Assembly (NCBI GenBank): GCA_017408395.1
Contig: JAFQUQ010000059.1
Span: forward strand, 1-41,806
Direction: 5' to 3'
Length of the DNA: 41,806 nt
DNA from: Oscillospiraceae bacterium
GTDB taxonomy: Bacteria > Bacillota > Clostridia > Oscillospirales > Ruminococcaceae
Shown here: piece after piece, positions 31,998-40,729 of the stretch
How positions within the stretch are numbered: the first letter of the stretch is position 1
How the letters are laid out: every line of letters begins with the position of its first letter
Made by a program: the position numbers and the translations under genes
The notes under the pieces: generated by a model
What the model was told of the DNA's origin: nothing
The model's database searches: none
Seen by the model: only the letters and a program-made list of their open reading frames with translations

Positions 31998-33932
31998 TTA
32001 TTCAGAGTCAACCAGTCTTACCTGTTCGCCTGCACTGATAGGCTTTGTTGATGTTGAGATGATGAAGTCGCTTTGCATAAGCTCACCCTGCACGGCGGAT
32101 TTGGTGTCGTCGGAGGCTATGACCTGCACGTCAACACGCTTTGCAATGTATCTGTTGCCTAAAGGACTGCTCTTTGAAACTACGGCAAGGACAAATTTGC
32201 CGTTGCTGTCCTCACGGATGGCACTGTTCGGCACGATAATGTCGTAGCGTCTGCCCTCGCCGCCCATTACAAGCTGGAGGGATGTGCCCGGAGTAACGTC
32301 GCCTGTTATGCTGAAAACAAGCTGTTTGTTGCGGGCAGGGTTGGACTGGTCAGGCTTTATTGCTGTAAGCACGGCCTTGGCGTTGCCGTACCAGTAGTAC
32401 TGGATCTCGGCTTCATCTCCTGCCTTGACCTTCTTCGCCTGGTCGTTGGTTACGGTGATTGAGGCAGAGTAGCCCTTTTCCGTCATCTGGATGGAAGCAA
32501 CGGTGCCGCCTGCTTCGGTAGTTTCACCTGCAACGTAGCCTACGGATTCGATGACGCCTGCGACCTGTGCGGTTATTTCGTTGCCCTCGGAGCTGCTTTC
32601 AAGCTTTTTCACCTCGGCTTCGCACTTTTCAACAAGCTTACGCTGTCTTTCAATGGAGTCTGCCTTGGCTTCAACGTCCATATAGGACTTGGAGTGATTG
32701 ATTTTAAGCACTTCAAGACTGCGTACCTTTTCGTCAATAGCGTCCTGTGCGGCTTCGGGGGTAATATCAAGCTTTTCCTTTGCCTCAGCTTCATTTTCCT
32801 TTGCTTCTTCAAGAGCCTCGCTGGCTTTATCGAGGGATTCGTTCACAGCTTTTTTCTTGGTTTTAAAATCGAGAACAAGCTGTTTTTTCATACTATCAAG
32901 GGAGTCTACGGCTGAATTATAGTTATTGATGATATTGTCGTGGCGTACCATTGTGTAGGTAAGCTTATGACGTGCGGAGTTGCTGCTTTCGTATTTTTTG
33001 AGCATATCCTGATATTCAGCGTGGAGGTTGTTTACCTGATACTGAAGGTCCTGTATCTCCTTGTAAAGAGCGTCTGCATCATCGTCCCTGCCTTCGGCAA
33101 GAGCAAAATAATATGCGGCTTTTTTGGAGTTTATTTCATCGTTGAGCTTTTTGATCTCGTTGTTTTTAAGCAGGAGGGCAAGCTCGTCAACGGAAATATC
33201 AGAGGAGCTTTTAAGTTCCTCAATATCCGCTTCGATGTCAGTTTTCTGCTTTTCGTATTTTTTGATCTTGTCCTGTGCGGCGGTTACCTTTTTGAGCAGG
33301 TCGGCTGTCAGAAGGGTGTAGTCGTCTGATGCTACGGCTGTAAGGATCTCGTCGTATTCTGCCGCTTCCTTGGTAAGGTCCTTTACCTTTTTCTCGGCAT
33401 TTTTAAGGGCGGTCTTTGCAGCTTCGTAAGCCTCGGTATAGCCGCCGAGGTTTGCAAGCTTATCCTTTGCGTCCTGTATATCGGCTTCAAGCTTCTGTAT
33501 TTCAAGCATACTGAGGCTGTAACCGTTGCCTGAATCAAGGAGCATTTTTTCGTATTCGATCTCGGCGTTGTAAAGATTGACCTGCTCAGTTTCAAGCTTG
33601 GTCTGTGCTTCTTCAAGCTGTTTGCTGTCGCCCTCTTCAAGCTTTAAAATGACCTGTCCCTTTTCGACGGTATCTCCCGTCTTGACCTCTACCGAAGCCA
33701 CGACTCTTGACTCGTTTATCTTTACCGTGTAGGACTGAGCCGCTTCTACGGTTGCAGTACCTCTTATCTGCTCGGAAAGAGTGCCGCTTCCCACATACTG
33801 CGCCGAAACCTCAGGCAGTGAGTAGTTCATTATTGTATTTGAAAAAAATGTAAGCAGGAGCATTGCGGCAAGAAAAATTATTGCGGCGTTCTTTACCCAC
33901 TCACGCTTTTTTGAACCGTTGTTTTCGTTCAT
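31998..33932 (-). CDS. MacA/HlyD-like efflux adaptor protein
   Basis: 644 residues. The N-terminal membrane anchor (about 14-34) is followed by a biotinyl-lipoyl-like half (VKTGDTVEKGQVILKLEEGD), an unusually long coiled-coil region (about 110-430, rich in Lys/Glu/Ala heptads), the second lipoyl half (ITAQVAGVIESVGYVAGE) and beta-barrel and membrane-proximal domains (KAGDEAEIQYYWYG; IIVPNSAIREDSNGKFVLAV). The start at 33932 (MNENNG) has AAGGAAGG seven bases upstream; the frame stays open to 33992 but that start would lie in the repeat. In Gram-positives such adaptors normally pair with MacB-type ABC transporters, and one lies nearby at 25221. Confidence 0.9.
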   Translation of the reverse strand: MNENNGSKKREWVKNAAIIFLAAMLLLTFFSNTIMNYSLPEVSAQYVGSGTLSEQIRGTATVEAAQSYTVKINESRVVASVEVKTGDTVEKGQVILKLEEGDSKQLEEAQTKLETEQVNLYNAEIEYEKMLLDSGNGYSLSMLEIQKLEADIQDAKDKLANLGGYTEAYEAAKTALKNAEKKVKDLTKEAAEYDEILTAVASDDYTLLTADLLKKVTAAQDKIKKYEKQKTDIEADIEELKSSSDISVDELALLLKNNEIKKLNDEINSKKAAYYFALAEGRDDDADALYKEIQDLQYQVNNLHAEYQDMLKKYESSNSARHKLTYTMVRHDNIINNYNSAVDSLDSMKKQLVLDFKTKKKAVNESLDKASEALEEAKENEAEAKEKLDITPEAAQDAIDEKVRSLEVLKINHSKSYMDVEAKADSIERQRKLVEKCEAEVKKLESSSEGNEITAQVAGVIESVGYVAGETTEAGGTVASIQMTEKGYSASITVTNDQAKKVKAGDEAEIQYYWYGNAKAVLTAIKPDQSNPARNKQLVFSITGDVTPGTSLQLVMGGEGRRYDIIVPNSAIREDSNGKFVLAVVSKSSPLGNRYIAKRVDVQVIASDDTKSAVQGELMQSDFIISTSTKPISAGEQVRLVDSE

Positions 33933-33951
33933 ATGTAAACCTTCCTTTCTT

Positions 33952-34016
33952 TTAAGGAAACACCGTACAAAGCCCGCCTTACGGCTTTGCACAAGCTCTG
34001 TGCGGTATTTCCTTAA
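33952..34016. mobile_element. Short terminal-inverted-repeat element (65-bp derivative)
   Basis: It begins TTAAGGAAACACCGTACAAA, ends GGTATTTCCTTAA, and shares CAAAGCCCGCCT-ACGGCTTTGCAC and the GCACAAGCTCTG end with the 180-bp element at 1876-2055, so it looks internally deleted. It folds into one long hairpin. It sits inside the operon, three bases from the permease stop and about 20 bases upstream of the adaptor start. Confidence 0.8.
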
Positions 34017-34018
34017 GC

Positions 34019-34945
34019 TTAACCCTTGATACCGCCCGAATAGGTTATGCCTTCAACAAGATAATCCTCGCCGTAAAGGAACATAAGCAGGGTTGGTATC
34101 ATATAAATCGTTGCTACCGCAAAGGCAAGTCCTATTTCGCCTGCGTTTATCTTTGAAAGAAATACCGACAGGGGATAAAGGCTCGTATCGCTCAGCAGGA
34201 TAAGGGGCTGTTCTACCATATTCCAGTAGTCGATAAAAACAAGTATCGCTACCGATGCGATTACGCTTTTGCACAATGGCAGGGCAATGTATCGGAATAT
34301 CTGCATTTCACCTGCACCGTCAAGCTTTGCCGCTTCAATAAGCACATCGGGGATACGGCGCATTATTTTAGACAGCAGAAATACCGAAAACGGCGTAAAC
34401 ACCGCAGGCAGGATTATTGCAAGACGTGTGTCAAGCAGACCCAGTGCGTCCGAAACAAGATAGTTCGGAACAAGCGTTACCTGATAAGGCATAAGCATTA
34501 CGACTATATACACAAAGAACAGCATTTCTTTAAGTCTGCCCTTCAGACGCGCAAAGCCGTATGCGGCAAACGCCGCCGTTGCAAGCTGAAATACCACTAT
34601 GGGCACTACAAGTATCACCGAATTCCAGAATTTCAGCAGGTAGTCGGGACTTTTGAAAAGCACGGTATAATACTGCGAAAAAGTAACCATATCGGGGATG
34701 AATTTAAGGTTTATCTTTTCGGAAATATAAGTTCTGCCGCCCGATTCGTTGGTGGAGAAAACAGCGCCGTAGTTTGCTGAGATTTCAGAGCTGCTCATAA
34801 ACGAGTTTGCAATTGTAAGGACGGTAGGCATAAGGAAAATTATTGCCGCCGCCGCTGCAAACAGGGTCATTGCCGCCGTAACAAGCTTCTTCCAGTTTTT
34901 TGCGGCGGAGCTTCTTTTTGAGGGAGTCTTTGTCTGTTCAATCAT
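34019..34945 (-). CDS. Sugar-type ABC transporter permease (MalG family)
   Basis: 308 residues, six predicted membrane segments, binding-protein-dependent carbohydrate importer family. The EAA loop that docks the ATPase is EAAKLDGAGEMQIFRYIALP (about 207-226). A long first extracellular segment (about 50-100) is present. The start overlaps the upstream permease stop by four bases, so the pair is translationally coupled. No ATPase gene of the MsmX/MalK type is in the window; such importers in Firmicutes often borrow a shared ATPase encoded elsewhere. Confidence 0.92.
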   Translation of the reverse strand: MIEQTKTPSKRSSAAKNWKKLVTAAMTLFAAAAAIIFLMPTVLTIANSFMSSSEISANYGAVFSTNESGGRTYISEKINLKFIPDMVTFSQYYTVLFKSPDYLLKFWNSVILVVPIVVFQLATAAFAAYGFARLKGRLKEMLFFVYIVVMLMPYQVTLVPNYLVSDALGLLDTRLAIILPAVFTPFSVFLLSKIMRRIPDVLIEAAKLDGAGEMQIFRYIALPLCKSVIASVAILVFIDYWNMVEQPLILLSDTSLYPLSVFLSKINAGEIGLAFAVATIYMIPTLLMFLYGEDYLVEGITYSGGIKG

Positions 34946-35871
34946 TGTTCAACGTCCTCCCCAAGTTTATTTTCCGCTATAAACAGTATGCCGATTATCA
35001 CAACTATCACCAGCGCCATTATTATTGCCGCCGCTGAAAGCTTCTGATAGTCAAGGCTGCGGAAGGTGTTGTTCATAAAATGCTGGAGCATATATACGGA
35101 GTCGTATGGATAGTCACCTGTGAGCAGGTAAACTTCTCTGAACACCTTGAACGAATTTATAAGGGAAAGTATTGCAACGAAAAGTATTGTCGGGGAAAGG
35201 TGACGGAGCTTGATGTGCACGAATTTGTACCATCTGCCTGCGCCCTCCAGAGTTGCGACTTCAAGCTGGTCCTTTGAGATATTGTTCAGGGCGGAAAGGA
35301 AAAGTATCATATTGTAGCCGAGGTTTTTCCACAGGAAAAGCACTACGATTACTATCATCGCCTTATCCGATTTAAGCCAGTCAACACGGTCGGCACCGAA
35401 TTTCATAAGTATTTCATTGAGGGTGCCGTTGTAATGGAAAATAACCTGCCATATAAGCACTACCGACGCTACGGGTACCATCATCGGGCACAGGAAGCTT
35501 GTACGGAACTGGCTTACAAACGGTATCCTGCTGTCAAGAAGCATTGCAAGTCCCATTCCCAGAACGACTGCAAGGGGCACAGCCATTGCGGAAAATTTAA
35601 GAGTATTTACAGCCGCTTTTTTAAAGGCGGTATTTTTAAGCACGGAAATAAAGTTGTCCAGAAAGACAAAGTCCTTATTGATGGGGTTATCCACCATTGA
35701 ATAGTATATGATAACTATAAACGGAACTATGAAAAAAATCATTACCCCGATAAAGCTTGGCGTAAGACAGGCAAGGGGGAAGATTTTGTCACGGAATTTC
35801 ATTTTGGGCTTTTTTTCTTTCGGAGGACATTCCTTTACGGCTTTTGGTGCGATTTTTTTTACAGCCGCCAT
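34942..35871 (-). CDS. Sugar-type ABC transporter permease (MalF family)
   Basis: 309 residues with about six membrane segments; partner of the MalG-like permease. The start at 35871 (MAAVKKIAPK) is chosen for AAGGAG eight bases upstream; the frame opens earlier at 35907. A Lys/Pro-rich cytoplasmic N-terminus (1-32) precedes TM1 (about 37-60). The EAA-type loop is seen as VATLEGAGRWYKFVHIKLRHLSP in two parts (VATLEGAG, then WYKFVHIKLRHLSP) near 205-227. It is the first gene of a five-gene minus-strand operon. Confidence 0.92.
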   Translation of the reverse strand: MAAVKKIAPKAVKECPPKEKKPKMKFRDKIFPLACLTPSFIGVMIFFIVPFIVIIYYSMVDNPINKDFVFLDNFISVLKNTAFKKAAVNTLKFSAMAVPLAVVLGMGLAMLLDSRIPFVSQFRTSFLCPMMVPVASVVLIWQVIFHYNGTLNEILMKFGADRVDWLKSDKAMIVIVVLFLWKNLGYNMILFLSALNNISKDQLEVATLEGAGRWYKFVHIKLRHLSPTILFVAILSLINSFKVFREVYLLTGDYPYDSVYMLQHFMNNTFRSLDYQKLSAAAIIMALVIVVIIGILFIAENKLGEDVEQ

Positions 35872-36001
35872 CTTGTCAGCTCCTTCTTTTAAGTTTAATC
35901 CAAGCATAATTATACCACCATAAAATACTTTTTTCTACAATAGTAGCAAATTGTAATCATTGTTACTGTTTTGAAATATTTTGCGACAAAAAATTCACTT
36001 C

Positions 36002-36029
36002 ACCATACCTGTGTTTTAAGCATATTATA
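36002..36029 (+). promoter_or_regulatory. Possible sigma-K-type sporulation promoter of dpaAB
   Basis: AC at 36002-36003, 17 bases, then CATATTATA at 36021-36029, fitting the AC...CATAnnnTA consensus of mother-cell sigma-K. The motif is short and could occur by chance; no sigma-A promoter is evident in the same place. Confidence 0.35.
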
Positions 36030-36093
36030 CAGAGAAATACAAATAAAAGGAAGACTTTACGGCAAATGGAAACTGTATTCAAAAATTTACGAA

Positions 36094-36129
36094 AGGAGGC
36101 TATGCTCCGACAGGGAGCATTATCAATAT
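36094..36129 (+). promoter_or_regulatory. Ribosome binding site of dpaA with an intervening hairpin
   Basis: AGGAGG at 36094-36099 lies 30 bases before the dpaA ATG, too far for normal use. Between them ATGCTCC (36102) pairs with GGAGCAT (36114). Folding it would leave about 11 unpaired bases between the site and the start codon. A weaker GGGAG inside the hairpin lies 12 bases before the ATG. Confidence 0.45.
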
Positions 36130-37011
36130 ATGTCCGAAAAATATCTTATTGCAGGCGGCGACCTGCGCTTTGCAAGGCTTGCGGAATATCTTGCGGAAAA
36201 GGGCGGCTGTGTTTACACAATAGGTTTTGAAAATGCAGTTCCTTTTTCAAAGAAGGTACATAATCTGAAAAGCCTTATGCCGCTTAATGAACGGGTGGAT
36301 TACCTTATACTTCCGCTTCCTGTTTCAAATGACGGTATCAATGTAAATATGCCCTACTCAAAGCATATTCTGCCGATTGAACAGCTATGTACCGCAGTCA
36401 GGGAAAACGGTATTGTTTTCGGCGGAAGGTTTACGGATAAAATAAAGGAGATGTTCAGCGAAAGAAAGCTCTGCACGGAGGATTATTCTCTCCGTGAGGA
36501 ATTTGCGGTGCTTAATGCGCAGGCTACGGCAGAGGGTGCAATTCAGGTGGCCATGGAGGAAACTGCCGCCGCTTTGTCGGGACAGAAAATTCTTATCATC
36601 GGTATGGGCAGGATCGCAAAGCTTCTCGTTCATACCCTCCGCGGCTTCAATACCGAAATAACCGTTGCGGCAAGAAAATACTCCGACCTTGCGTGGGCGG
36701 AGGTTTACGGCTGCAAACATATCCATATCAGTCAGCTTAAAGAAAATCTGCGTAAATATTCCATCATCTTCAACACCGCACCTGCTGTCATACTTGACGC
36801 TGACAGGCTTAAGGAGGTGGAAAAAAGCTGTCTTGTGATAGACCTTGCTTCAAAGCCCGGAGGGGTGGATTTCGATACTGCCGCCGAGCTTGGAATAAGG
36901 GCTGTGTGGCTGCTTTCGCTTCCCGGAAAGGTCGCTCCGCTTACGGCTGGAGTCACTATCGGAAAGACCATCTCAAACATTCTTGAGGAAAGGAGGAGGG
37001 CAGATGAGTGA
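36130..37011 (+). CDS. dpaA: Dipicolinate synthase subunit A
   Basis: 293 residues. With DpaB it oxidises dihydrodipicolinate-derived substrate to dipicolinic acid, the calcium chelator of the spore core, in the mother cell. The N-terminus MSEKYLIAGGDLRFARLAEYL and the NAD-binding motif ILIIGMGRIAKLLV (Rossmann) match SpoVFA. The open frame extends upstream to 35971, but MSEKYL at 36130 aligns with family starts. The stop overlaps dpaB by eight bases. The genes stand alone, without asd/dapG neighbours seen in Bacillus. Confidence 0.92.
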   Translation: MSEKYLIAGGDLRFARLAEYLAEKGGCVYTIGFENAVPFSKKVHNLKSLMPLNERVDYLILPLPVSNDGINVNMPYSKHILPIEQLCTAVRENGIVFGGRFTDKIKEMFSERKLCTEDYSLREEFAVLNAQATAEGAIQVAMEETAAALSGQKILIIGMGRIAKLLVHTLRGFNTEITVAARKYSDLAWAEVYGCKHIHISQLKENLRKYSIIFNTAPAVILDADRLKEVEKSCLVIDLASKPGGVDFDTAAELGIRAVWLLSLPGKVAPLTAGVTIGKTISNILEERRRADE

Positions 37012-37597
37012 TGATTTTAAAAGGCTGGAGGGGATTAAAATAGGGTATGCGCTGTGCGGCTCCTTCTGTACATTTTCAAAGTCCATCGAACAGCTTCAGC
37101 GTATAATCAGCCTTGGTGCTGACGTGACTCCTGTTATGTCGTTCAACGCCGCCTCGATGGACACACGCTTCGGCAAGGCTGAATATTTCAGAAATACCCT
37201 TGAAGATATTACGGGACGCAGGCTTATCTGCACCATTGAGGACGCCGAGCCTGTGGGACCGAAGAAAATGTTTGATGTGTTCGTGATATGTCCCTGCACG
37301 GGAAATACTCTTGCCAAGCTTGCCTGGGGGATTATAGATACCCCCGTCACAATGGCGGCGAAATCCCATATCCGCAATGACCGTCCTGTCGTGATTGCGC
37401 CGTCAACAAACGACGGGCTTGCAGGGTGTGCAAAGAATATCGGTATGCTTTTGAATTATAAAAGCTACTATTTTGTACCCTTCGGTCAGGATGACAGCGT
37501 AAAAAAGCCCCGTTCACTTGTGGCTGATTTCAACGAGCTGCCTGAAACCGTTCTTGCGGCTCTGGACGGGAAACAGTATCAGCCGATAATAATCTGA
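37004..37597 (+). CDS. dpaB: Dipicolinate synthase subunit B
   Basis: 197 residues, a flavoprotein-fold subunit. IGYALCGSFCTF near the N-terminus, VICPCTGNTLAKLA and APSTNDGLAG are typical of SpoVFB. The start at 37004 (MSDDFK) has AGGAGGAGG four bases upstream and overlaps the dpaA stop, so the two are coupled. It indicates that the organism has the capacity to make dipicolinate-containing spores. A terminator follows. Confidence 0.93.
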   Translation: MSDDFKRLEGIKIGYALCGSFCTFSKSIEQLQRIISLGADVTPVMSFNAASMDTRFGKAEYFRNTLEDITGRRLICTIEDAEPVGPKKMFDVFVICPCTGNTLAKLAWGIIDTPVTMAAKSHIRNDRPVVIAPSTNDGLAGCAKNIGMLLNYKSYYFVPFGQDDSVKKPRSLVADFNELPETVLAALDGKQYQPIII

Positions 37598-37605
37598 TAA
37601 ATTCT

Positions 37606-37635
37606 GGTGTGCCGATAATTCCGACACACCTTTTT
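37606..37635 (+). terminator. Terminator of dpaAB
   Basis: GGTGTG and CACACC pair, with inner CGG/CCG-like pairing around ATAATT, followed by TTTTT. From 37636 to 37791 no feature was recognised; the stretch is AT-rich. Confidence 0.75.
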
Positions 37636-37791
37636 ATTTAAGGCATATGTACAGGTATTGCAGACATTATATCATCTGCGTTTTTTTCTTACAAGCAATT
37701 CCGGTTGTCAATTTATTATGAAACCGGTGGTTGCTGAATATATAAATTCCCTTTGTTTTCTTAAAATTCTCAGCAAAAATCAAAATATCTC

Positions 37792-37820
37792 TTGATTTTT
37801 TCAAGTTTATATGTTATCAT
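37792..37820 (+). promoter_or_regulatory. Possible promoter of the histidine kinase gene
   Basis: TTGATT at 37792-37797, 17-base spacer, TATCAT at 37815-37820, about 107 bases before the start codon. The region is very AT-rich, which weakens the call. Confidence 0.45.
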
Positions 37821-37926
37821 TTTTTTATAATTAGTTCAAAATTTATTTTTAATTAAATGCAAATACAGTGAAATTCCTGATGCGTGTTTTTTATCTGCAC
37901 GGGTCGGTCGGACATGGGGGAGAATT

Positions 37927-40728
37927 ATGAAAACGTTACACCAGAAATTTACAGATTATTTCAACGAGGAGCTTGATGTACGTCACAGACTGCTTAATCT
38001 TATTCTAATTGTAGTTTTTTTCGGAGGGGTATTTTCCTTTGTATGCAGCTTTATCATAGGCGTCGGATTTATTTCGATTGCTATAACGGGTCTGCTGATA
38101 GTCAGCGTTCTGCTGTTTATATGGATCGCCAACGAAAAGAAGAGGCCTGAGATCGCCAGTCTGGGACTTGTCTCGTTTGCAAACTTTATTGCATTTCCGA
38201 TAATGTATTTCACATCAGGCGGTATTAATTCGGGTATGCCGCTGTGGTATCTGCTGGGTCTTATATTCTCGTGGCTTCTTCTGACGGGCAAGGCCTGTAC
38301 AATTATGAATCTGCTTGATATAGCTGCGGTAACGGGGTGCATACTGACGGAGCTGTATTTCCCTGAGCTTGTTACAATGCTTGAAAGCCGTGAAAAGGTA
38401 AGCTGGGACTACATTCAGTCAATTATCTGCGTAAGCTGTATTTTCGGCTGCATATTCAAGTACCAGACCCATATTTATGAAAAGAAAAGGAAACAGCTTG
38501 AAACTGCCAGCAGCGCCAAGAGCGACTTCCTTGCAAATATGTCCCACGAAATACGTACTCCTATGAATGCGATAATCGGTATGTGTGAGCTTATTCTCCG
38601 TGAACAGGACGTCAGCGAAAGCGTAAGAGACAACTGCTTCAACATCCAGAGCTCCAGCCGAAGCCTTCTTTCAATCATCAACGACATCCTTGACTTTTCT
38701 AAAATCGAATCGGGCAAGATGGAGATCATCGAATCAGAATTTAACATTGCTTCAATGCTGAACGACGTTATCAATATGACTATGACCCGTAAGGGTGATA
38801 AGAAAATCGAGATAATGGTACATGCCGACCCTGATATTCCAAGCGGTCTTATCGGTGACGAGGTACGTATACGTCAGATCATGATAAATTTAATGACCAA
38901 TGCCGTAAAATTCACCAGCGAGGGTGCGGTGACTCTGAATGTCAGCTTCAGCAGACAGGATTACGGTATCAATCTTAAAATTTCCGTTGAGGACTCAGGC
39001 ATAGGCATTACGGAAGAAAATCTGGAAAGGCTTTTTGAAAGCTTCCAGCAGGTGGATACAAAGAAAAACCGTACAATCGAGGGTACAGGTCTGGGACTTG
39101 CTATCTCAAAGCGTCTTGTTACAAAGATGGGCGGTTTTATAAACGTATCCAGCGTTTACGGCGAAGGCTCTGTTTTCAGCTTCGTAATTCCGCTTAAGGT
39201 AAGTGACAGCAAGCCGTTTATAAGCGTAAAAGAGCCTGAAAAGCTCAATGCGGCTGTGTATATTGATTTCAGCAAATTCAAGCTTGCTTCAATCGAGCGT
39301 CAGTATATGTCCCTTATGCACGAAATGAGCCATCAGCTTCACGTTAATATGCAGCACACCCCTGATTTCGGTGCGCTTCAGAAAATGATAGAAACCAACG
39401 TGATAACCAACTGCTTTATAGGCAAGGAGGAATATATTGCCCATAAGGACTACTTTATTGATATTGCTTCAAGGGTAAGCGTGACGATAGTTCAGGATAT
39501 GCTTAATTCGGTGCAGACTCCTCCCGAAATAAAATGCGTATTCAAGCCGTTCTACACAATGTCTGCGGCGTCGGCTCTCAACAATGAAAATATTGTCGTA
39601 AATCTCAGCGAGCGCCGCGGCTCAACTACAAGCTTCTCTGCTCCTAAGGCGAGGGTGCTTATTGTTGATGACAACATTATCAATCTTAAAGTAGCGGTGG
39701 GTCTTATGCGTCCGTATAATATGCAGCTTATGACCGTTGACAGCGGCAAGGCGGCAATTTCAATGCTGGACTCGGAGGATTTCGACATTGTGTTTATGGA
39801 CCATATGATGCCTGAGCTGGACGGCGTTGAAACGACAAAGCTCATCCGTGAAAAAGAGGGCGACTACTACAAGAAGCTGCCTATCATCGCACTTACTGCA
39901 AATGCTGTAAACGGCGTGCGTGAGATGTTTATCGAGTCGGGTCTGAACGATTTTATTGCAAAGCCCATAGAGCTTTCGGCTCTCGACAGGGTGCTTAAAA
40001 CATGGCTGCCGAATGAATATATCATGGCTCCCGTTTCAACCGATTATGGCAAGAATGACCGCAGGAAAAACAACAGAAAGAAAGCGCAGGACGACGGCGG
40101 TCTTATTTCAGTTTCAAAGGGTATGGGCTACACAGGCGGAATTGAGGACGCATACTACGAGATACTGGAAATGTATGTACGCAAGGGCGAGGAAAAGCGT
40201 GCACAGATAAATTCACTTGCGGAAACCGAGAACTGGAAAAATTACATAATCGAGGTACACGCCCTCAAGAGCACTTCTTTAAGCATAGGTGCGGTTGAAT
40301 TGTCCGAGCTTGCAAAGAAGCTTGAGCTTGCGGGAAAAGCAGGGGATTACGACACTATCGTAAAGGAAAACGGTGCTCTTTCCGAGCTTTACGGACGTGT
40401 TATCGCCGAAGGTGCAAAGCTTGTCAATGAGCGAAAGGCACTGACCGAGCCTGAGGACAACACGGCTGAAGAAGCTAAGGCTGAAAGTATTTCCGCTGAA
40501 AAGCTCAATGAATGTGTTTCGGCAATAGAGGAATTCTGCTCTGATTTCGACGGCGACGGCATTGTTGAAAAGGCAAAGGAATTTGCGGCATACGCTTTCA
40601 ATGGAAAGCCGCTTAAACAGTATTTTGATAAAATTGCCGAGTATGCGGCGGACTTTGAATATGACAGTTCACTTGAAGAGCTTAACAGGATGATAGAAGA
40701 ACTTGAACTGAGAAAGGAGCAGAGCTGA
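37927..40728 (+). CDS. Hybrid sensor histidine kinase with receiver and HPt domains
   Basis: 933 residues. Five to six N-terminal membrane segments (about 22-178) form the sensor, without a clear extracellular domain. His[15 protein letters not shown] with phosphorylated His207. HATPase: NLMTNAVKF (Asn325), DSGIG at 356-360, GTGLGL at 387. A divergent segment (about 440-560) resembles a receiver without its Asp. Receiver (about 575-695): DDN, phosphoacceptor Asp625 in [11 protein letters not shown], Lys679. HPt: [13 protein letters not shown] with His778. A helical tail (about 850-933) ends the protein. GGGGGAG precedes the start. No output regulator is adjacent, so the target must be elsewhere. 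degV follows by one base. Confidence 0.92.
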   Translation: MKTLHQKFTDYFNEELDVRHRLLNLILIVVFFGGVFSFVCSFIIGVGFISIAITGLLIVSVLLFIWIANEKKRPEIASLGLVSFANFIAFPIMYFTSGGINSGMPLWYLLGLIFSWLLLTGKACTIMNLLDIAAVTGCILTELYFPELVTMLESREKVSWDYIQSIICVSCIFGCIFKYQTHIYEKKRKQLETASSAKSDFLANMSHEIRTPMNAIIGMCELILREQDVSESVRDNCFNIQSSSRSLLSIINDILDFSKIESGKMEIIESEFNIASMLNDVINMTMTRKGDKKIEIMVHADPDIPSGLIGDEVRIRQIMINLMTNAVKFTSEGAVTLNVSFSRQDYGINLKISVEDSGIGITEENLERLFESFQQVDTKKNRTIEGTGLGLAISKRLVTKMGGFINVSSVYGEGSVFSFVIPLKVSDSKPFISVKEPEKLNAAVYIDFSKFKLASIERQYMSLMHEMSHQLHVNMQHTPDFGALQKMIETNVITNCFIGKEEYIAHKDYFIDIASRVSVTIVQDMLNSVQTPPEIKCVFKPFYTMSAASALNNENIVVNLSERRGSTTSFSAPKARVLIVDDNIINLKVAVGLMRPYNMQLMTVDSGKAAISMLDSEDFDIVFMDHMMPELDGVETTKLIREKEGDYYKKLPIIALTANAVNGVREMFIESGLNDFIAKPIELSALDRVLKTWLPNEYIMAPVSTDYGKNDRRKNNRKKAQDDGGLISVSKGMGYTGGIEDAYYEILEMYVRKGEEKRAQINSLAETENWKNYIIEVHALKSTSLSIGAVELSELAKKLELAGKAGDYDTIVKENGALSELYGRVIAEGAKLVNERKALTEPEDNTAEEAKAESISAEKLNECVSAIEEFCSDFDGDGIVEKAKEFAAYAFNGKPLKQYFDKIAEYAADFEYDSSLEELNRMIEELELRKEQS

Positions 40729-40729
40729 T

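Noticed and set aside
36102-36230. A 42-codon Cys/Arg-rich frame starting just after AGGAGG upstream of dpaA
   Set aside because: Spacing from the ribosome site is only two bases, and it runs out of frame into the dpaA gene; better explained as the hairpin before dpaA.
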